Shown here: one piece after another, positions 11,501-20,953 of the stretch
How positions within the stretch are numbered: the first letter of the stretch is position 1
Layout of the letters: every line of letters begins with the position of its first letter
Source of the DNA: Sphingobacteriales bacterium
GTDB lineage: Bacteria > Bacteroidota > Bacteroidia > Chitinophagales > Chitinophagaceae
DNA length: 64,000 bases
Assembly: GCA_016708305.1 (NCBI GenBank)
Contig: JADJGB010000008.1
Span: forward strand, 992,001-1,056,000
Reading direction: 5' to 3'
Made by a program: the position numbers and the translations under genes
The notes under the pieces: generated by a model
Databases searched by the model: none
Seen by the model: the letters and a program-made list of their open reading frames with translations, nothing else
What the model was told of the DNA's origin: nothing

Positions 11501-11728
11501 GGGGCTTTCCACCCATTTGAATTTCCATATCCCATTCAGATTCAGATAGTTGGAAGCTCTCTGCCAGTCATTCTTTAATGCTTCGGGTATTGTTTTAAAA
11601 ACACTGAAAGCAGCATGCATTGGCATACGGTTTTCTTCGTTTTTAGTTTCATCGAGCCACATAGGAGTTTGGGCATGCAATATTAAAATAGTAGAGGAGA
11701 GCAGGGCAAGAAACAGTAATCTTTTCAT
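8600..11728 (-). CDS. secreted GH2 beta-galactosidase
   Basis: Large glycoside hydrolase family 2 enzyme (1042 residues) that cleaves terminal beta-galactosides by a retaining mechanism. A signal peptide (ends near LILHAQ) sends it to the periplasm or surface. Domain order is LacZ-like: sugar-binding jelly roll, Ig-like domain, TIM barrel, second Ig-like domain, then the C-terminal beta-sandwich small chain. Motifs are NRHETDP and RTCHYPND, the acid/base Glu at about residue 471 (WSLGNEAGN) and the nucleophile Glu at about 544 (QCEYAHAMGN). Full length and unbroken. Specificity for galactose rather than another sugar is family inference. It stands alone, with a gene-free region upstream. Confidence 0.93.
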   Translation of the reverse strand: MKRLLFLALLSSTILILHAQTPMWLDETKNEENRMPMHAAFSVFKTIPEALKNDWQRASNYLNLNGIWKFKWVESPDKLPAGYQAVNFNDNSWNNFRIPATWEVNGYGYPIYVNVGYEFQDMMKPNPPIVPMNINNTGVYRREITIPAQWKNKIVILHIGAAKSNLQVWVNGKYVGYGEDGKLPSEFDISRYLNTGKNLIVLKVMRWCDGTYMEGQDFWRISGITRDCYLVARDPVYIYDFGMETILKNNYKTGILETNIKLNKPTDTPAKAIVELKDNNKIIGTATVLFKSGEKAKKAVLNVNNPILWSAEAPNLYQSYIKLYDSKNKLIEIIPHKIGFRDIKIENGQLLVNGAPILIKGVNRHETDPITGQTISKESMLQDVKIMKQFNINAVRTCHYPNDEEWYRLCDEYGIYVVDEANNESHGIGYDKDKTLANKPSWELTHIQRVTRMYERDKNFTSIITWSLGNEAGNGINFQKAYDRLKQMQNTRPVQYEQAISNKKILQIVQKNTDIICPMYASPENMLAYKDREPNPTMPYIQCEYAHAMGNSLGNFKDYWDIIRGNKKHFQGGFIWDFVDQALMKVKPNGDTIYTYGGDYGPADVPSDNNFLCNGIFFTTRKPNPHAWEMKHEYQNIWTTKEAGKKISVYNENFFTELKDVKLVWELITDGVVKQRGEINTLNVKPQQTADFEIPYALPANGESFLNVYYYQKTGKNLIPTGHLVASQQLPLGGEMVQAYRPVKAVSTISLDENEQNINIKSAKANLKFDKKNGLLKEYIVNNQNFIEDGAALKPDFWRAPTDNDMGANLQLRLKAWKTASDSLQLRSLKHDISNNVATIDAVYDLYKIPAQLKISYRINSDGEITVNQSLKTEAGGEPFDIMLLRYGMNWMLPKGIESISYYGRGPDENYQDRKEMSPVGLYHQTVSQQFYGYVRPQETGNKTDVRWFEITNIKGKGIRIQGRNLLSMSALHNLQSDLDDGDKKDQRHSGDLKPRPQTSLNIDLKQMGLGSINSWGQLPMPQYRLPFGNYEYEFTISPLGN

Positions 11729-11945
11729 ATTATTAGAGTTAATAATTTAAGACAGTTTATTTAAAAGAGTCAGTATTGAATGGAGCAGGAAAGTTAGACA
11801 ATAATTTTTATTCTTAGAATAATAAATTTAATCCGTAGGGTAGCTTACCCTTTATTTTCCACCTTTTTCCTGATAGTAGGGATTTTGCAGTAGCTACCAA
11901 AGCTACTGCAAAGTGCGTTAGTCATTGTGACGAGCATCCCGACAC

Positions 11946-12200
11946 CAGGGCAAACGCATCTTAAATATAATTCCAAAGCCATTTACCCAGCTAATAATGC
12001 ATTATGCCACCCTTTAAGGGTTTTAACCGGAACCATTTTACATTTTTATAATTATTGCAACCCTCCGGGTTTGAAAAGTGAGCGGGTAAATAAGCCCGGA
12101 GGGCTGACAGGTTGATAAAGTAAGCCTAAGCTTGTTAAAAAACTCCGAAAGGAGTGACATTCAAGCGTAAAATGTCTCAAAATTAGATGCGTTTGCCCTG
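11946..12200. mobile_element. MITE-like element, copy 1
   Basis: A 255-bp non-coding element bounded by inverted CAGGGCAAACGCATCT and its complement. An 8-bp direct repeat TCCCGACA lies outside each end (11937-11944 and 12201-12208; one extra C on the left). The interior carries several hairpins, such as CCCTCCGGG with GCCCGGAGGG and ACTCCGAAAGGAGT. A second copy with the same ends is at 28220-28434. It has no transposase, so mobilisation in trans is inferred. Confidence 0.8.
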
Positions 12201-12366
12201 TCCCGACAACCCCGATTTAGAAAGAATTTGCGAGAATATTTTAATCGAGCATTAGTCTTTCTTAATCGTTTTGCAGTTATCTGCAAAATTTGGGATAAAA
12301 AGGTGGAGCCAAAAATCAAGGCTTTGGGGAAAATTGCTAAAGATAATTTTTCGCCCTTCCTCACTT

Positions 12367-12449
12367 GTCATTTCGTAGCGAAGCGGAGAAATCTTATTGT
12401 TTTGGAAACGAGGAGATGCCTCACTCCGCTTTGCTTTGTTCAGAATGAC
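12367..12449. repeat. GTCATT...AATGAC palindromic intergenic repeat
   Basis: An 83-bp inverted-repeat unit beginning GTCATTTCGTAGCGAAGCGG and ending with a complementary CCGCTTTGCTTTGTTCAGAATGAC-like arm. It resembles the dispersed 'GTCATT' palindromes seen in many Bacteroidota genomes. No gene is supported between 12201 and 12696. Confidence 0.6.
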
Positions 12450-12696
12450 GGAAAAAATAACTGCTTTTGAGTGATGGTTTGTAATATTATTTTCTTTACG
12501 CAATTTTGTCAAGGTCATCCCAACGAAATAACTGAAATGCGGTCAGTATTTAATAAATTATTTAATCATTTTGAATCTGGCATGATTTTTCAGTATGGTT
12601 AAAACAAAGGTTTCATTTGGTCAAAATCAAATACAACAAAACCTTAAAACTTGGTGTTTACTGTTACAAGAGGGCAGTTTCACCCGTCAAATGAGT

Positions 12697-12704
12697 TAAA
12701 TTTG
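12697..12704 (+). promoter_or_regulatory. putative -7 box (TAAATTTG)
   Basis: Exact match to TAnnTTTG, 21 bases before the start of the 12725 gene. No clear -33 TTTG is present at the right distance, so support is partial. Confidence 0.35.
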
Positions 12705-12724
12705 CGTTTTTAGAAAAACAGGAT

Positions 12725-14929
12725 ATGATCAGAAAGGCTTTATTTTCAGGGATATTTATTTTATTTGGATTCATACAAATCTATGCTCAACCTAACAGCA
12801 GCAGAACTATTCCCAAATATCAGGTACCCATCAACAGGCAGTTGTTTCATGACAATATTGATGCACAGCAGAAATATTTGCTGGGAAGCGATGGAAAGAA
12901 TGATATGCTCTTCAATATTGAAAATCATGAAGAGCTGAGTTTTATGATTACCGATGCCATCACCCGTCAGGTGGACTGGCTGGAATATCAAATAGAAGCT
13001 AATCCCAAAACCGACTTGAGAGTGAAATCGGCTTATCTGGTGGGCCTAAGGGATATTTTGATACAAATGCGCACCGGCTGGCGCAAAAAGCAGATTCAGC
13101 TTTCACATTTCGGTCAAATTATTGCCTTGTATAAGAGGCTGATGGAAGCCAATGATGCCGGAGAGCCGCTCACGCCTTTCTTGCAACATTTTTCTTACGA
13201 CATCGTTTATACGGCTACATTGCCCCGGATTTTTGAAGAAAACCAGGATTGCAAGAATGTGGCGGATGTGTTATTATTAAAATTCAGCGACCAGTATCCC
13301 GAAAAGACTTTTGGATATCTTACAAATTTTGCACACCTGCCTCATGCCGATAGTTTGATAAAAACATTGGGCAAGCAATACCCGGAGCAGCTATACACCT
13401 TTGCACAGGCACCCAACAAATTGGGCAATATGATCCGAAATATCAAGGATGATGAGTTTGTGAAAACAGTGGTTTCTTTGTCGCAAATGAAAAGCGGACA
13501 GGTTTATTTCCCTTTTTTGGATAATTTAGTAAGGGGCAAAACAACCATTGCACAGATAGACGCTGCCAAAGAAGACAGGCTGAAATATTACCGGCTGCTG
13601 GTACAAACCCAAATGGACTATTCGCTCAGGGCAATCAATGGCGATACGGCAGTAGGGTTCAGGGCATTGACCAACTGGTTAGAGAAAAAAGCAAAGGACG
13701 AGTTTGTAAACGAGATTAATGCCTTGCACGAAGAAAATGATGCAATAAGATATGCCTGCCTGCAACCGCTTACTGCGGAAGAGCTTTATTACCTGGCTGT
13801 TTTAAGCGATGGATTGATATATACCAGTAGTTATACCAACGGAGTTTTTCCGCTGATGATGAAAAAAGCCAATAACAGGGGCGATTCGTTGTTGTTGTCT
13901 TTGTCGTTTGATCATTATCGTAAGTTTATTAGTCAGGCGGCATCTTACAACAAACTGAAAGAGTTTTTTGCTTCCTTCAGAAATCCGGAAGATTCCAAAA
14001 ACCTGATGACTACTTTCGTAAGCGGTTTGGAACAGTCAAAAGGCCTGGAGGATGGCGTGGATGTGGCTGATTCTTATGCCAGTGTGTATGAAACCCTTCC
14101 AGAACTTGCACGACAAATGCTGGCAGACATCAAAAAAAACTATGACCGTAATGTGCAGAATCAAAACCAGCGAGGCGTAGCTATATATAATATTCTGTAC
14201 AAACTATTTCTATCGGCCAATCCTGCCAACAATATTGACCTAAGTAAAGAGTTGAAAATTCCACCGGTTTATACAGTTTCTTTCAAAAGCCTGGCAAATG
14301 AAAAGGGTGAAATCATCACCCAGATGTTTTTTTATGGTGATGATGACGGAAAAATTGACTTCGATATTTTTGTACGTATGTTTAGCGGCGGTAACTGGAC
14401 GGTGGACCAGAGCAATAAATACTGGGTAGTAGCCAAAACCATAAAAGGAGTGCCGGTGTATATTTATGCCAACCGCCCATTACCCAATGAAAAGGATGAA
14501 GACTATGTAGCACAAACGGCGCTTGAAAATTATATGATAGAAAAGAATCTTCAGCCCACGATCACCTTCCACAGAGGGCACAGCTATCATGCGCCCACCA
14601 GCATCAGCTACATGGCGCCCACTTCCAAGATTGTATTTATGGGTTCCTGCGGAGGTTATAATCTGATTGACTCTATTTTAAAGAAATCGAGTGATGCACA
14701 TATTATTTCATCCAAGCAGGTGGGAAAGAGAGATATTAACCGCCCCTTCTTTTCGTTGCTAACCGAAAAATTGCGCAACGCTCAGGATATAAACTGGATT
14801 CCTTTCTGGAAAGAATTTAGGGCGGCAGCCAATATTTCGGGGCTTGAAGATTATATTCCACCCTATAAAAATCTGGGAGCATTATTTATTAAAGCATATA
14901 AAAAAGAGACAGGGGGAGAGGAATTGTAG
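12725..14929 (+). CDS. secreted protein with clan-CD-like His/Cys pair, function unknown
   Basis: A 734-residue protein with a signal peptide ending near IYAQ. Most of it is helical and unrecognised. Near the C-terminus, a hydrophobic strand leads to a His motif (ITFHRGHSYH, H616-H622), and 20 residues later a second hydrophobic strand leads to a Cys motif (KIVFMGSCGGYN, C642). This order and spacing (strand-His, then strand-Cys) resembles clan CD cysteine peptidases such as caspases and gingipains. That is inference from motif layout; the usual HG and (A/S)C context is only partly met. It could equally be a non-peptidase Bacteroidota family. Unbroken, with a possible own promoter at 12697. 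Confidence 0.6.
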   Translation: MIRKALFSGIFILFGFIQIYAQPNSSRTIPKYQVPINRQLFHDNIDAQQKYLLGSDGKNDMLFNIENHEELSFMITDAITRQVDWLEYQIEANPKTDLRVKSAYLVGLRDILIQMRTGWRKKQIQLSHFGQIIALYKRLMEANDAGEPLTPFLQHFSYDIVYTATLPRIFEENQDCKNVADVLLLKFSDQYPEKTFGYLTNFAHLPHADSLIKTLGKQYPEQLYTFAQAPNKLGNMIRNIKDDEFVKTVVSLSQMKSGQVYFPFLDNLVRGKTTIAQIDAAKEDRLKYYRLLVQTQMDYSLRAINGDTAVGFRALTNWLEKKAKDEFVNEINALHEENDAIRYACLQPLTAEELYYLAVLSDGLIYTSSYTNGVFPLMMKKANNRGDSLLLSLSFDHYRKFISQAASYNKLKEFFASFRNPEDSKNLMTTFVSGLEQSKGLEDGVDVADSYASVYETLPELARQMLADIKKNYDRNVQNQNQRGVAIYNILYKLFLSANPANNIDLSKELKIPPVYTVSFKSLANEKGEIITQMFFYGDDDGKIDFDIFVRMFSGGNWTVDQSNKYWVVAKTIKGVPVYIYANRPLPNEKDEDYVAQTALENYMIEKNLQPTITFHRGHSYHAPTSISYMAPTSKIVFMGSCGGYNLIDSILKKSSDAHIISSKQVGKRDINRPFFSLLTEKLRNAQDINWIPFWKEFRAAANISGLEDYIPPYKNLGALFIKAYKKETGGEEL

Positions 14930-15040
14930 AAAGGGCAGGGTTTCGGGATTTTTCTGATTTATTACCGGCAGGAATTTTTGTTTAGGCAAAAATAATGATA
15001 CAACTCTAAGAGTTTGTTATTATCTTGCCATCAGAAATTG

Positions 15041-16561
15041 ATGCCAATACTGAGTCCAGCCATATCTCAAATTGCACGAATGCGCTACTGGCGCATAGAG
15101 GGTTGGCGTGCCCACCCCATAGATGCGCAAAGGGAGGTAATACAGAACCTGGTAACATCTGCTCAATACACCGAATTTGGTCGAAACCACGGCTTTAGTA
15201 ATATTTTTAGCATAGGCAGTTTCAAAAAATCAATTCCCGTTCATGAATATAATGATTTGAAGCCATATATAGAGCGTTGCATGAGCGGTGAGCAAAATCT
15301 ATTATGGAATACTCCGATTTATTGGTTTGCAAAAAGCAGCGGCACCACCAATGATAAAAGCAAGTTTATACCGGTGAGTGATGAAAGCTTGGAAGAGTGT
15401 CATTATAAGGCAGCAAAAGATATACTGACCATGTACTATCAGTTTAATCCCGAAAGTGCATTACTCACAGGTAAAGGTTTGGTATTGGGTGGCAGCCACA
15501 GTATTAATCCGCTTAATACAGAGGCGCAGTATGGCGACCTGAGCGCTGTGTTGCTTCAAAACACGCCCTTTTGGGGGCATTGGTTGCGCACGCCCGACCT
15601 GAGTATTGCCCTGATGGATGAATGGGAGATGAAGCTGGAAATGATAGCACAGCAAACGATTAATGAAAATGTAACTTCCATTAGCGGGGTGCCTACCTGG
15701 ACGCTGGTATTGTTAAAGAGAATACTCGAGATTACAGGAAAGACAACAATTACCGATATATGGCCAAACCTTGAACTGTATATGCACGGTGGCGTATCCT
15801 TCACGCCGTATAAAAATCAATTTCAGAAAATTATAGGGAAGCCCATCAATTATTTAGAAACTTACAATGCCAGTGAAGGATTTTTTGGCGCTCATGAAGT
15901 TCCGGGCGATGACGGAATGTTACTGTTTACCGATCATGGTATTTTTTTAGAGTTCATGCCGTTAAGCGAGTATGGGAAAGATGATCCTCAAACTATCGGC
16001 TTGAAAGATGTTGACCTCAATACCCACTATGCACCGGTGATTAGTACCAACGGCGGATTGTGGAGATACCTGATAGGCGATACCATAAAATTTGTTTCAA
16101 AAAATCCTTATAAAATAATAGTCTCCGGCAGGGTAAAACATTATATCAACGCCTTTGGAGAAGAGGTGATGGTGGACAATACAGACAATGCCATCCGTAT
16201 TGCCTGCGAAAAAACAGGAGCAGTGGTGAACGACTATACTGCTGCGCCTGTGTTTTTTTCAGACCGGTCGAATGGCTCGCACGAATGGCTGATTGAGTTT
16301 GAAAAGGTGCCCGAGAATCTTTCGGTATTTGTCAGAGAATTGGATAAGGCGCTGCAATCGGTAAATAGTGATTATGAAGCAAAAAGGTACAAAGATATTG
16401 CGCTTAGTTTGCCAAAAGTTCATCCCATGCCAAAAGGAAGTTTTATAAACTGGTTGCACCACAAAGGAAAATTGGGAGGTCAGCACAAAGTGCCCCGGCT
16501 GAGTAATGACAGAACATATCTTGAAGACATTCTGGCAATACATAATGAACAAAAAGAATAA
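15041..16561 (+). CDS. GH3 auxin-responsive-family acyl-adenylate protein
   Basis: Member of the GH3 family, named from plants, where the enzymes adenylate an acid and join it to an amino acid; bacterial members have unknown substrates. The adenylation-type phosphate-binding loop is seen in WFAKSSGTTNDKSK, and further conserved blocks are TYNASEGFFG and LIGDTIKF. The start is ATG 15041 (MPILSPAIS); an upstream TTG at 15014 gives no better N-terminus. Length is about 506 residues, normal for the family. The stop codon overlaps a TAACTTTG box that may drive the fabG gene 27 bases downstream. Confidence 0.85.
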   Translation: MPILSPAISQIARMRYWRIEGWRAHPIDAQREVIQNLVTSAQYTEFGRNHGFSNIFSIGSFKKSIPVHEYNDLKPYIERCMSGEQNLLWNTPIYWFAKSSGTTNDKSKFIPVSDESLEECHYKAAKDILTMYYQFNPESALLTGKGLVLGGSHSINPLNTEAQYGDLSAVLLQNTPFWGHWLRTPDLSIALMDEWEMKLEMIAQQTINENVTSISGVPTWTLVLLKRILEITGKTTITDIWPNLELYMHGGVSFTPYKNQFQKIIGKPINYLETYNASEGFFGAHEVPGDDGMLLFTDHGIFLEFMPLSEYGKDDPQTIGLKDVDLNTHYAPVISTNGGLWRYLIGDTIKFVSKNPYKIIVSGRVKHYINAFGEEVMVDNTDNAIRIACEKTGAVVNDYTAAPVFFSDRSNGSHEWLIEFEKVPENLSVFVRELDKALQSVNSDYEAKRYKDIALSLPKVHPMPKGSFINWLHHKGKLGGQHKVPRLSNDRTYLEDILAIHNEQKE

Positions 16562-16566
16562 CTTTG
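16559..16566 (+). promoter_or_regulatory. putative -7 box (TAACTTTG) for fabG
   Basis: Exact TAnnTTTG match 22 bases before the fabG-like start. It overlaps the TAA stop of the GH3 gene. No convincing -33 TTTG is seen. Confidence 0.35.
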
Positions 16567-16588
16567 TAATAAACTAAAAACATTACAC

Positions 16589-17344
16589 ATGAAATTACTC
16601 GAAAATAAAACTGCTATTGTTACCGGCGCAGCTCGTGGTATTGGCGAGGCTATTGCCATAAAGTTTGCCGAACATGGCGCAAATGTGGCATTTACTTACG
16701 TTAGTCCCGGCAGCGCTGAAAAAGCTGCTGCGCTGGAACAAAAACTGATTGCTATGGGTGTAAAGGCAAAAGCTTATCAAAGTAATGCCGGAGATTTTGC
16801 AGCCTGTGAAGCCTTTGTGAATGATGTGCTCTCTGAGTTTGGCGCTATTGACATTTGTGTGAATAATGCGGGAATTTCAAAAGACAACCTATTATTGAGG
16901 CTTACGCCCGAGCAATGGCAGGATGTGATCAACATCAACCTCAATAGTGTTTACTACATGACAAAACAGATAATCAGGCCAATGATGAAGGCTAAAAGCG
17001 GCAGTATCATCAACATGAGCTCTGTAATTGGTATGATGGGAAATGCAGGCCAGGCCAGTTATGCAGCCAGTAAGGCGGGGATTATTGGTTTTACAAAAAG
17101 CGTGGCTAAGGAATTAGGCAGTCGCAATATCCGCTGCAATGCTATTGCACCCGGCTTTGTAGAAACCGATATGACACAGTATCTGAATGAAGGAGATGGC
17201 GCATCAAAATATCTGGTCGATATTCCTCTTGGTAAGTTTGCAAAAGGAGAAGATATTGCCAATGTGGCGCTGTTTCTTGCCAGTGATATGGGCTCTTATA
17301 TTACAGGTCAGGTAATTAGTGTGTGTGGCGGATTGAATATCTAA
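16589..17344 (+). CDS. fabG: 3-oxoacyl-ACP reductase-type short-chain dehydrogenase
   Basis: Classical short-chain dehydrogenase/reductase of 251 residues. Motifs in order are the nucleotide-binding TGAARGIG (residues 12-19), NNAG, the catalytic Ser in MSSVIG, and YAASK with the catalytic Tyr and Lys, followed by the PGFVETDMT region and a GQVISVCGG end typical of FabG. It would reduce 3-oxoacyl-ACP with NADPH in fatty-acid elongation. SDR specificity is hard to fix from sequence, and this copy is not in a fatty-acid gene cluster, so another ketone substrate is possible. A terminator follows at 17447. Confidence 0.85.
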   Translation: MKLLENKTAIVTGAARGIGEAIAIKFAEHGANVAFTYVSPGSAEKAAALEQKLIAMGVKAKAYQSNAGDFAACEAFVNDVLSEFGAIDICVNNAGISKDNLLLRLTPEQWQDVININLNSVYYMTKQIIRPMMKAKSGSIINMSSVIGMMGNAGQASYAASKAGIIGFTKSVAKELGSRNIRCNAIAPGFVETDMTQYLNEGDGASKYLVDIPLGKFAKGEDIANVALFLASDMGSYITGQVISVCGGLNI

Positions 17345-17446
17345 GTTTTTTTTATTATTCTTCAGGTGATATCCTCTCAGCTATACTTCAAGTGCAAATT
17401 CAAAAATGGTTGAATTATGTGATTTAATTGAAAACTGAAATATATA

Positions 17447-17477
17447 AAACCCCGAATGATTATCATCGGGGTTTTTA
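17447..17477. terminator. bidirectional terminator between fabG and the PIN gene
   Basis: Stem CCCCGAATGAT with TCATCGGGG, flanked by A-rich and T-rich runs on both sides. It lies between the convergent fabG (+) and the C-terminal PIN fragment (-). Confidence 0.8.
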
Positions 17478-17539
17478 TATTTTGGATAGCTTGGTTTTTG
17501 AGTTTTTTTTCAATTCGCTTAATGTTGTACACTGGTAAT

Positions 17540-17707
17540 TTATTTTGTCAATCTTGCCCTGAGTTTAATAATATCTTGTGTATTGTAAACTGTTCTAAAA
17601 CGCTTTGCTTTCAGTCCATCGTAAAGAAGTTTGTCTCCAGTCCAAAGGCTGCCTTTTAAATAACGCGCTAATGCTACAAAGTCAATGTCATCTATATCAA
17701 TGTCGGC
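17540..17707 (-). pseudogene. PIN-domain toxin, C-terminal fragment
   Basis: Encodes the last 55 residues of a PIN-domain ribonuclease toxin: ADIDIDDIDFVALARYL, then LWTGDKLLYDGL with the conserved Asp cluster, ending at a TAA. No start belongs to it; codons upstream of 17707 are unrelated. The N-terminal fragment lies at 25417-25704. Joining Asp (GAC, 25417-25419) to Ile (ATT, 17699-17701) gives a continuous PIN protein of about 149 residues. The DNA between is the restriction-modification island. Confidence 0.82.
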
Positions 17708-17903
17708 GTTCATTGTAAAAAGACTGAAACAGACGACAAAATGACAAATGAATTTTTGCTGCAAAAAGGCAAAAAAAGAAACGGAAATCCACCACACATT
17801 CAGGCACATTTGGATGCCCCAACGCACGGGCGACCGCTTCGCAGCCAAAAGAGCCTTCATTTTGCCTGAGCACTGCTCAAAGACAGCGGCTTATTTGAAT
17901 AAT

Positions 17904-17932
17904 TGGTATTGAGAATTTAAAACTAAATTTGT
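17904..17932 (+). promoter_or_regulatory. putative promoter of the hsd operon
   Basis: TTG (17904-17906), 18-base spacer, TAAATTTG (17925-17932): close to the Bacteroidota consensus. It lies 24 bases before the hsdR ATG and inside the island, so the operon would carry its own promoter. Confidence 0.5.
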
Positions 17933-17956
17933 GAATTAAAATAGAACAAGATTGTA

Positions 17957-20486
17957 ATGCCAAAAGAAGCTAAAGCAAGAATAAAAATCAATAAACTGCT
18001 TGAAGAAGCAGGATGGCGTTTCTTTGACTCCAAAGAAGGCAGAACCAACATTGTACTTGAAAATAAAACCAAATTAACTCAACCCGAATTAGATGAATTC
18101 GGTGAAAATTTTGAAAAAACGAAAAATGGCTTCATTGACTATCTGTTACTTGATGACAAAGGTTTTCCTTTTATAGTTTTAGAAGCAAAGAAAGAAGAAA
18201 TAAATCCTCTATTTGCCAAGGAACAAGCCAGAAAGTATGCGCAATCTCAAAACTGTAGATTTGTAATTCTTTCAAATGGTAATTTGCATTATTTCTGGGA
18301 TTTACAAAGAGGAAATCCGAATATTATTGCAAAATTTCCAAAACCTGAAACTGTTATCGGATATACAGAATTTAAACCAAATGCCGAAGCATTAATAAAT
18401 GAAACAGTAAAAGAAGATTACATTGTAAAAACTCAAAAACCGGATTATGCAAGCGACCCGAGATATATTGATGAATCACAACGCAGTGCATTTATTGAAG
18501 AAAACAAATTAAGGTTTTTGCGTAAGTATCAGGTTAGAGCTATTGAAAGAATACAGGAAGAAGTAAAGGCAGGGAAAGACCGTTTCTTATTTGAAATGGC
18601 TACTGGCACTGGAAAAACGCTAACTGCGGCAGCAGTTATAAAATTGTTTTTACGTACAGGAAACGCAAGACGAGTTTTGTTTTTGGTTGACCGTTTGGAA
18701 TTGGAAGACCAGGCAGATAAAGCATTTAAAGAATATCTTAGAACTGATTATAAATGCAGTATTTACAAGGAAAACAGAGATGATTGGCGACAAGCAGAAA
18801 TTGTTGTTTCGACAGTGCAATCATTTCTTTTCAAAAACAAATACAAAAGAATTTTTGATCCTACCGATTTTGACCTTGTAATTTCTGATGAAGCACATAG
18901 AAGTATTGGTGGAAACAGCAGGGCAGTTTTTGAATATTTTATTGGCTACAAGTTAGGTTTAACTGCTACACCAAAAGACTATTTAAAAAGATTGATGCAG
19001 GTGAGCTAAGCGAAAGAGACCAAGAGAATTAGAAAGGAGAATGCTTTTAGACACTTACACAACCTTTGGTTGCGAAGATGGAAAACCAACCTTTCAATAC
19101 AGTCTTTTACATGGCGTTAAAGATGGCTTTTTAGTAAATCCTTGTGTTGTTGATGCAAGGACAGAAATAACTACACAGCTTTTAAGCGATGAAGGTTATA
19201 CGGTTGAAATAACAGACGATAACGGAGAAGAAACTTCAACCACTTTTTCTCAACGTGATTTTGAAAAGAAATTGTTTTCCGAAAACACGAATCGTATTTT
19301 CTGTAAAACCTTTTTAGAAAACGCATATAGAGACCCAATTTCAGGCGAAATTGGTAAATCAATCGTATTCTGTGTAAGCCAAAACCATGCTGCTAAAATC
19401 ACCCAAATTCTGAATGAATTTGCTGACAAAATGTTTCCGGGCAAATATCAATCTGATTTTGCCATGCAAGTTACCTCATGGATACCAGATGCACAGCAAT
19501 TAACGATTAACTTTACTAACAATCGTTTAGGTGGTAAAGGCAACTTTCATGATTTATACCGGACAAGCAAAACCCGCGTATGTGTTACAGTTGGAATGAT
19601 GACAACAGGTTATGATTGCCCTGATATTTTGAATGTCTGTTTGATGCGACCTATTTTCTCACCAACCGACTTTATTCAAATTAAAGGCAGAGGAACGAGA
19701 AAATTCAATTTTGCGAATAAAGAGGTTTTGAAAGATAAAGGATTAATAGAAAATATACCGGCAGAAAGCTTACAAAAATCGAGATTTAAACTTTTTGACT
19801 TCTTTGCAAACTGCGAATTTTTTGAGGAAAAATTCAATTACGATGAAGTTTTAAAATTACCCCCAAAAGGAACTTCAACCGAGGGCGGTGGCGGAGGTGG
19901 ATATGTCATTGATGAATATGACAGTACAAGACACGACCCTTTAAAAACTTTTACAGTCAACGAGGTTGGCGTTGAGGGAATGAAGATTGACCGAATGTAT
20001 TTTGAAAAATTTGAAGATAAAGTAAAAGAGGATGACAAAATCAAAGAATTAGTTCAGCAAAAGAATTTTGATGCAATAGAACAATACATTATCAGTCAGA
20101 TTTTTGATAAACCAGAGGAGTATTACAATATAAGCAAACTGCGTAATGCTATAAAAATTGACAGGCGTTTATCATTGCGAGAAATCATTGAAAAAATCTT
20201 TGGGTTTATTCCATATTTTAAATCGAAAGACGAACTGCTTGACGAGGAATTTGAAAAGTTTGACAGTCGTTATTTACCACCCGAAGAATATTTCATGTTC
20301 GCAATGGATTATTTTAAAAGTTACATAACTGACTCTGAGTTCAGAGAAATAATTGAGAAGAAAAAATATGCATTATTAAACACCAATCCAAATGGTGATG
20401 TATTCAGGAAGCTACCTCCAGAGTTGCGCTTTGCAATACCTGAGTATATAAAAGATAATGTATCACTAAATAAATTTGTTGCATAG
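17957..20486 (+). pseudogene. hsdR: type I restriction enzyme R subunit, two frameshifts
   Basis: Motor and nuclease subunit of a type I restriction system, which cuts DNA far from its site after ATP-driven translocation. The N-terminal PD-(D/E)xK nuclease region shows GFIDYLL and FIVLEAKK. The SF2 helicase has Walker A ATGTGKT, DEAH in ISDEAHRS, and TATP. The second part (from 19041) has the second RecA fold ending with IQIKGRGTRKF and a helical C-terminal domain. The frame breaks at 18985-18989 (A5, six expected) and 19022-19023 (AA, three expected); both repairs restore YLKKIDAGELSERDQRELERR. Repaired length is about 840 residues. Promoter at 17904. Confidence 0.88.
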
Positions 20487-20490
20487 AATT

Positions 20491-20952
20491 ATGGCAGGAA
20501 CATTTTCACAAATATATATTCAAATTGTGTTTGCAGTTGAACACAGAGAAAGTCTTATTCATTCATCATGGGAAGAGGAATTGTATAAATATATTACGGG
20601 AATAATTAGGAATAAGGGACAAAAGATGCTTGCTATAAATGGAATGCCCGACCATACTCATGTATTTATTGGAATGAAGCCCTCTTGTTGTTTGTCTGAT
20701 TTGGTTAGAGAAGTTAAGAAATCATCAAATGATTTTATTAAAGAAAAGAAATTTTCAAAATTTAAATTTAACTGGCAGGAAGGATATGGGGCATTTTCAT
20801 ATAGTCATTCGCAGATTGATACAGTTGTGAAATATATTCAGAATCAAAAACAACATCATAAAAAGCAAACATTTCAGGAGGAGTATTTGGATTTTCTTAA
20901 AAAGTTTGAGATTGAATTCAAAAACGAATATTTATTTAAATGGATAGAATAA
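20491..20952 (+). CDS. IS200-like Y1 transposase of the RAYT type
   Basis: A 153-residue HUH single-strand transposase (Y1_Tnp family). The metal-binding HUH motif is in DHTHVFIGM and the catalytic Tyr in VVKYIQNQKQHH. The start is ATG 20491, four bases after the hsdR stop; an upstream in-frame start would overlap hsdR. The stop is directly followed by a palindromic repeat array, the layout of REP-associated tyrosine transposases (RAYTs), which act on hairpin repeats and are usually not flanked by IS200 ends. It sits between hsdR and hsdMS, so it may be co-transcribed with the restriction genes. Confidence 0.85.
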   Translation: MAGTFSQIYIQIVFAVEHRESLIHSSWEEELYKYITGIIRNKGQKMLAINGMPDHTHVFIGMKPSCCLSDLVREVKKSSNDFIKEKKFSKFKFNWQEGYGAFSYSHSQIDTVVKYIQNQKQHHKKQTFQEEYLDFLKKFEIEFKNEYLFKWIE

Positions 20953-20953
20953 C

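Noticed and set aside
12228..12518. Short overlapping reading frames between the MITE and the 12725 gene
   Set aside because: They cover the GTCATT palindrome on both strands and have no conserved motif or start context.
17708..17860. N-terminal extension of the PIN fragment to a 106-residue protein
   Set aside because: The codons upstream of 17707 lie in the island edge and do not resemble a PIN N-terminus; the real N-terminus is at 25417-25704.
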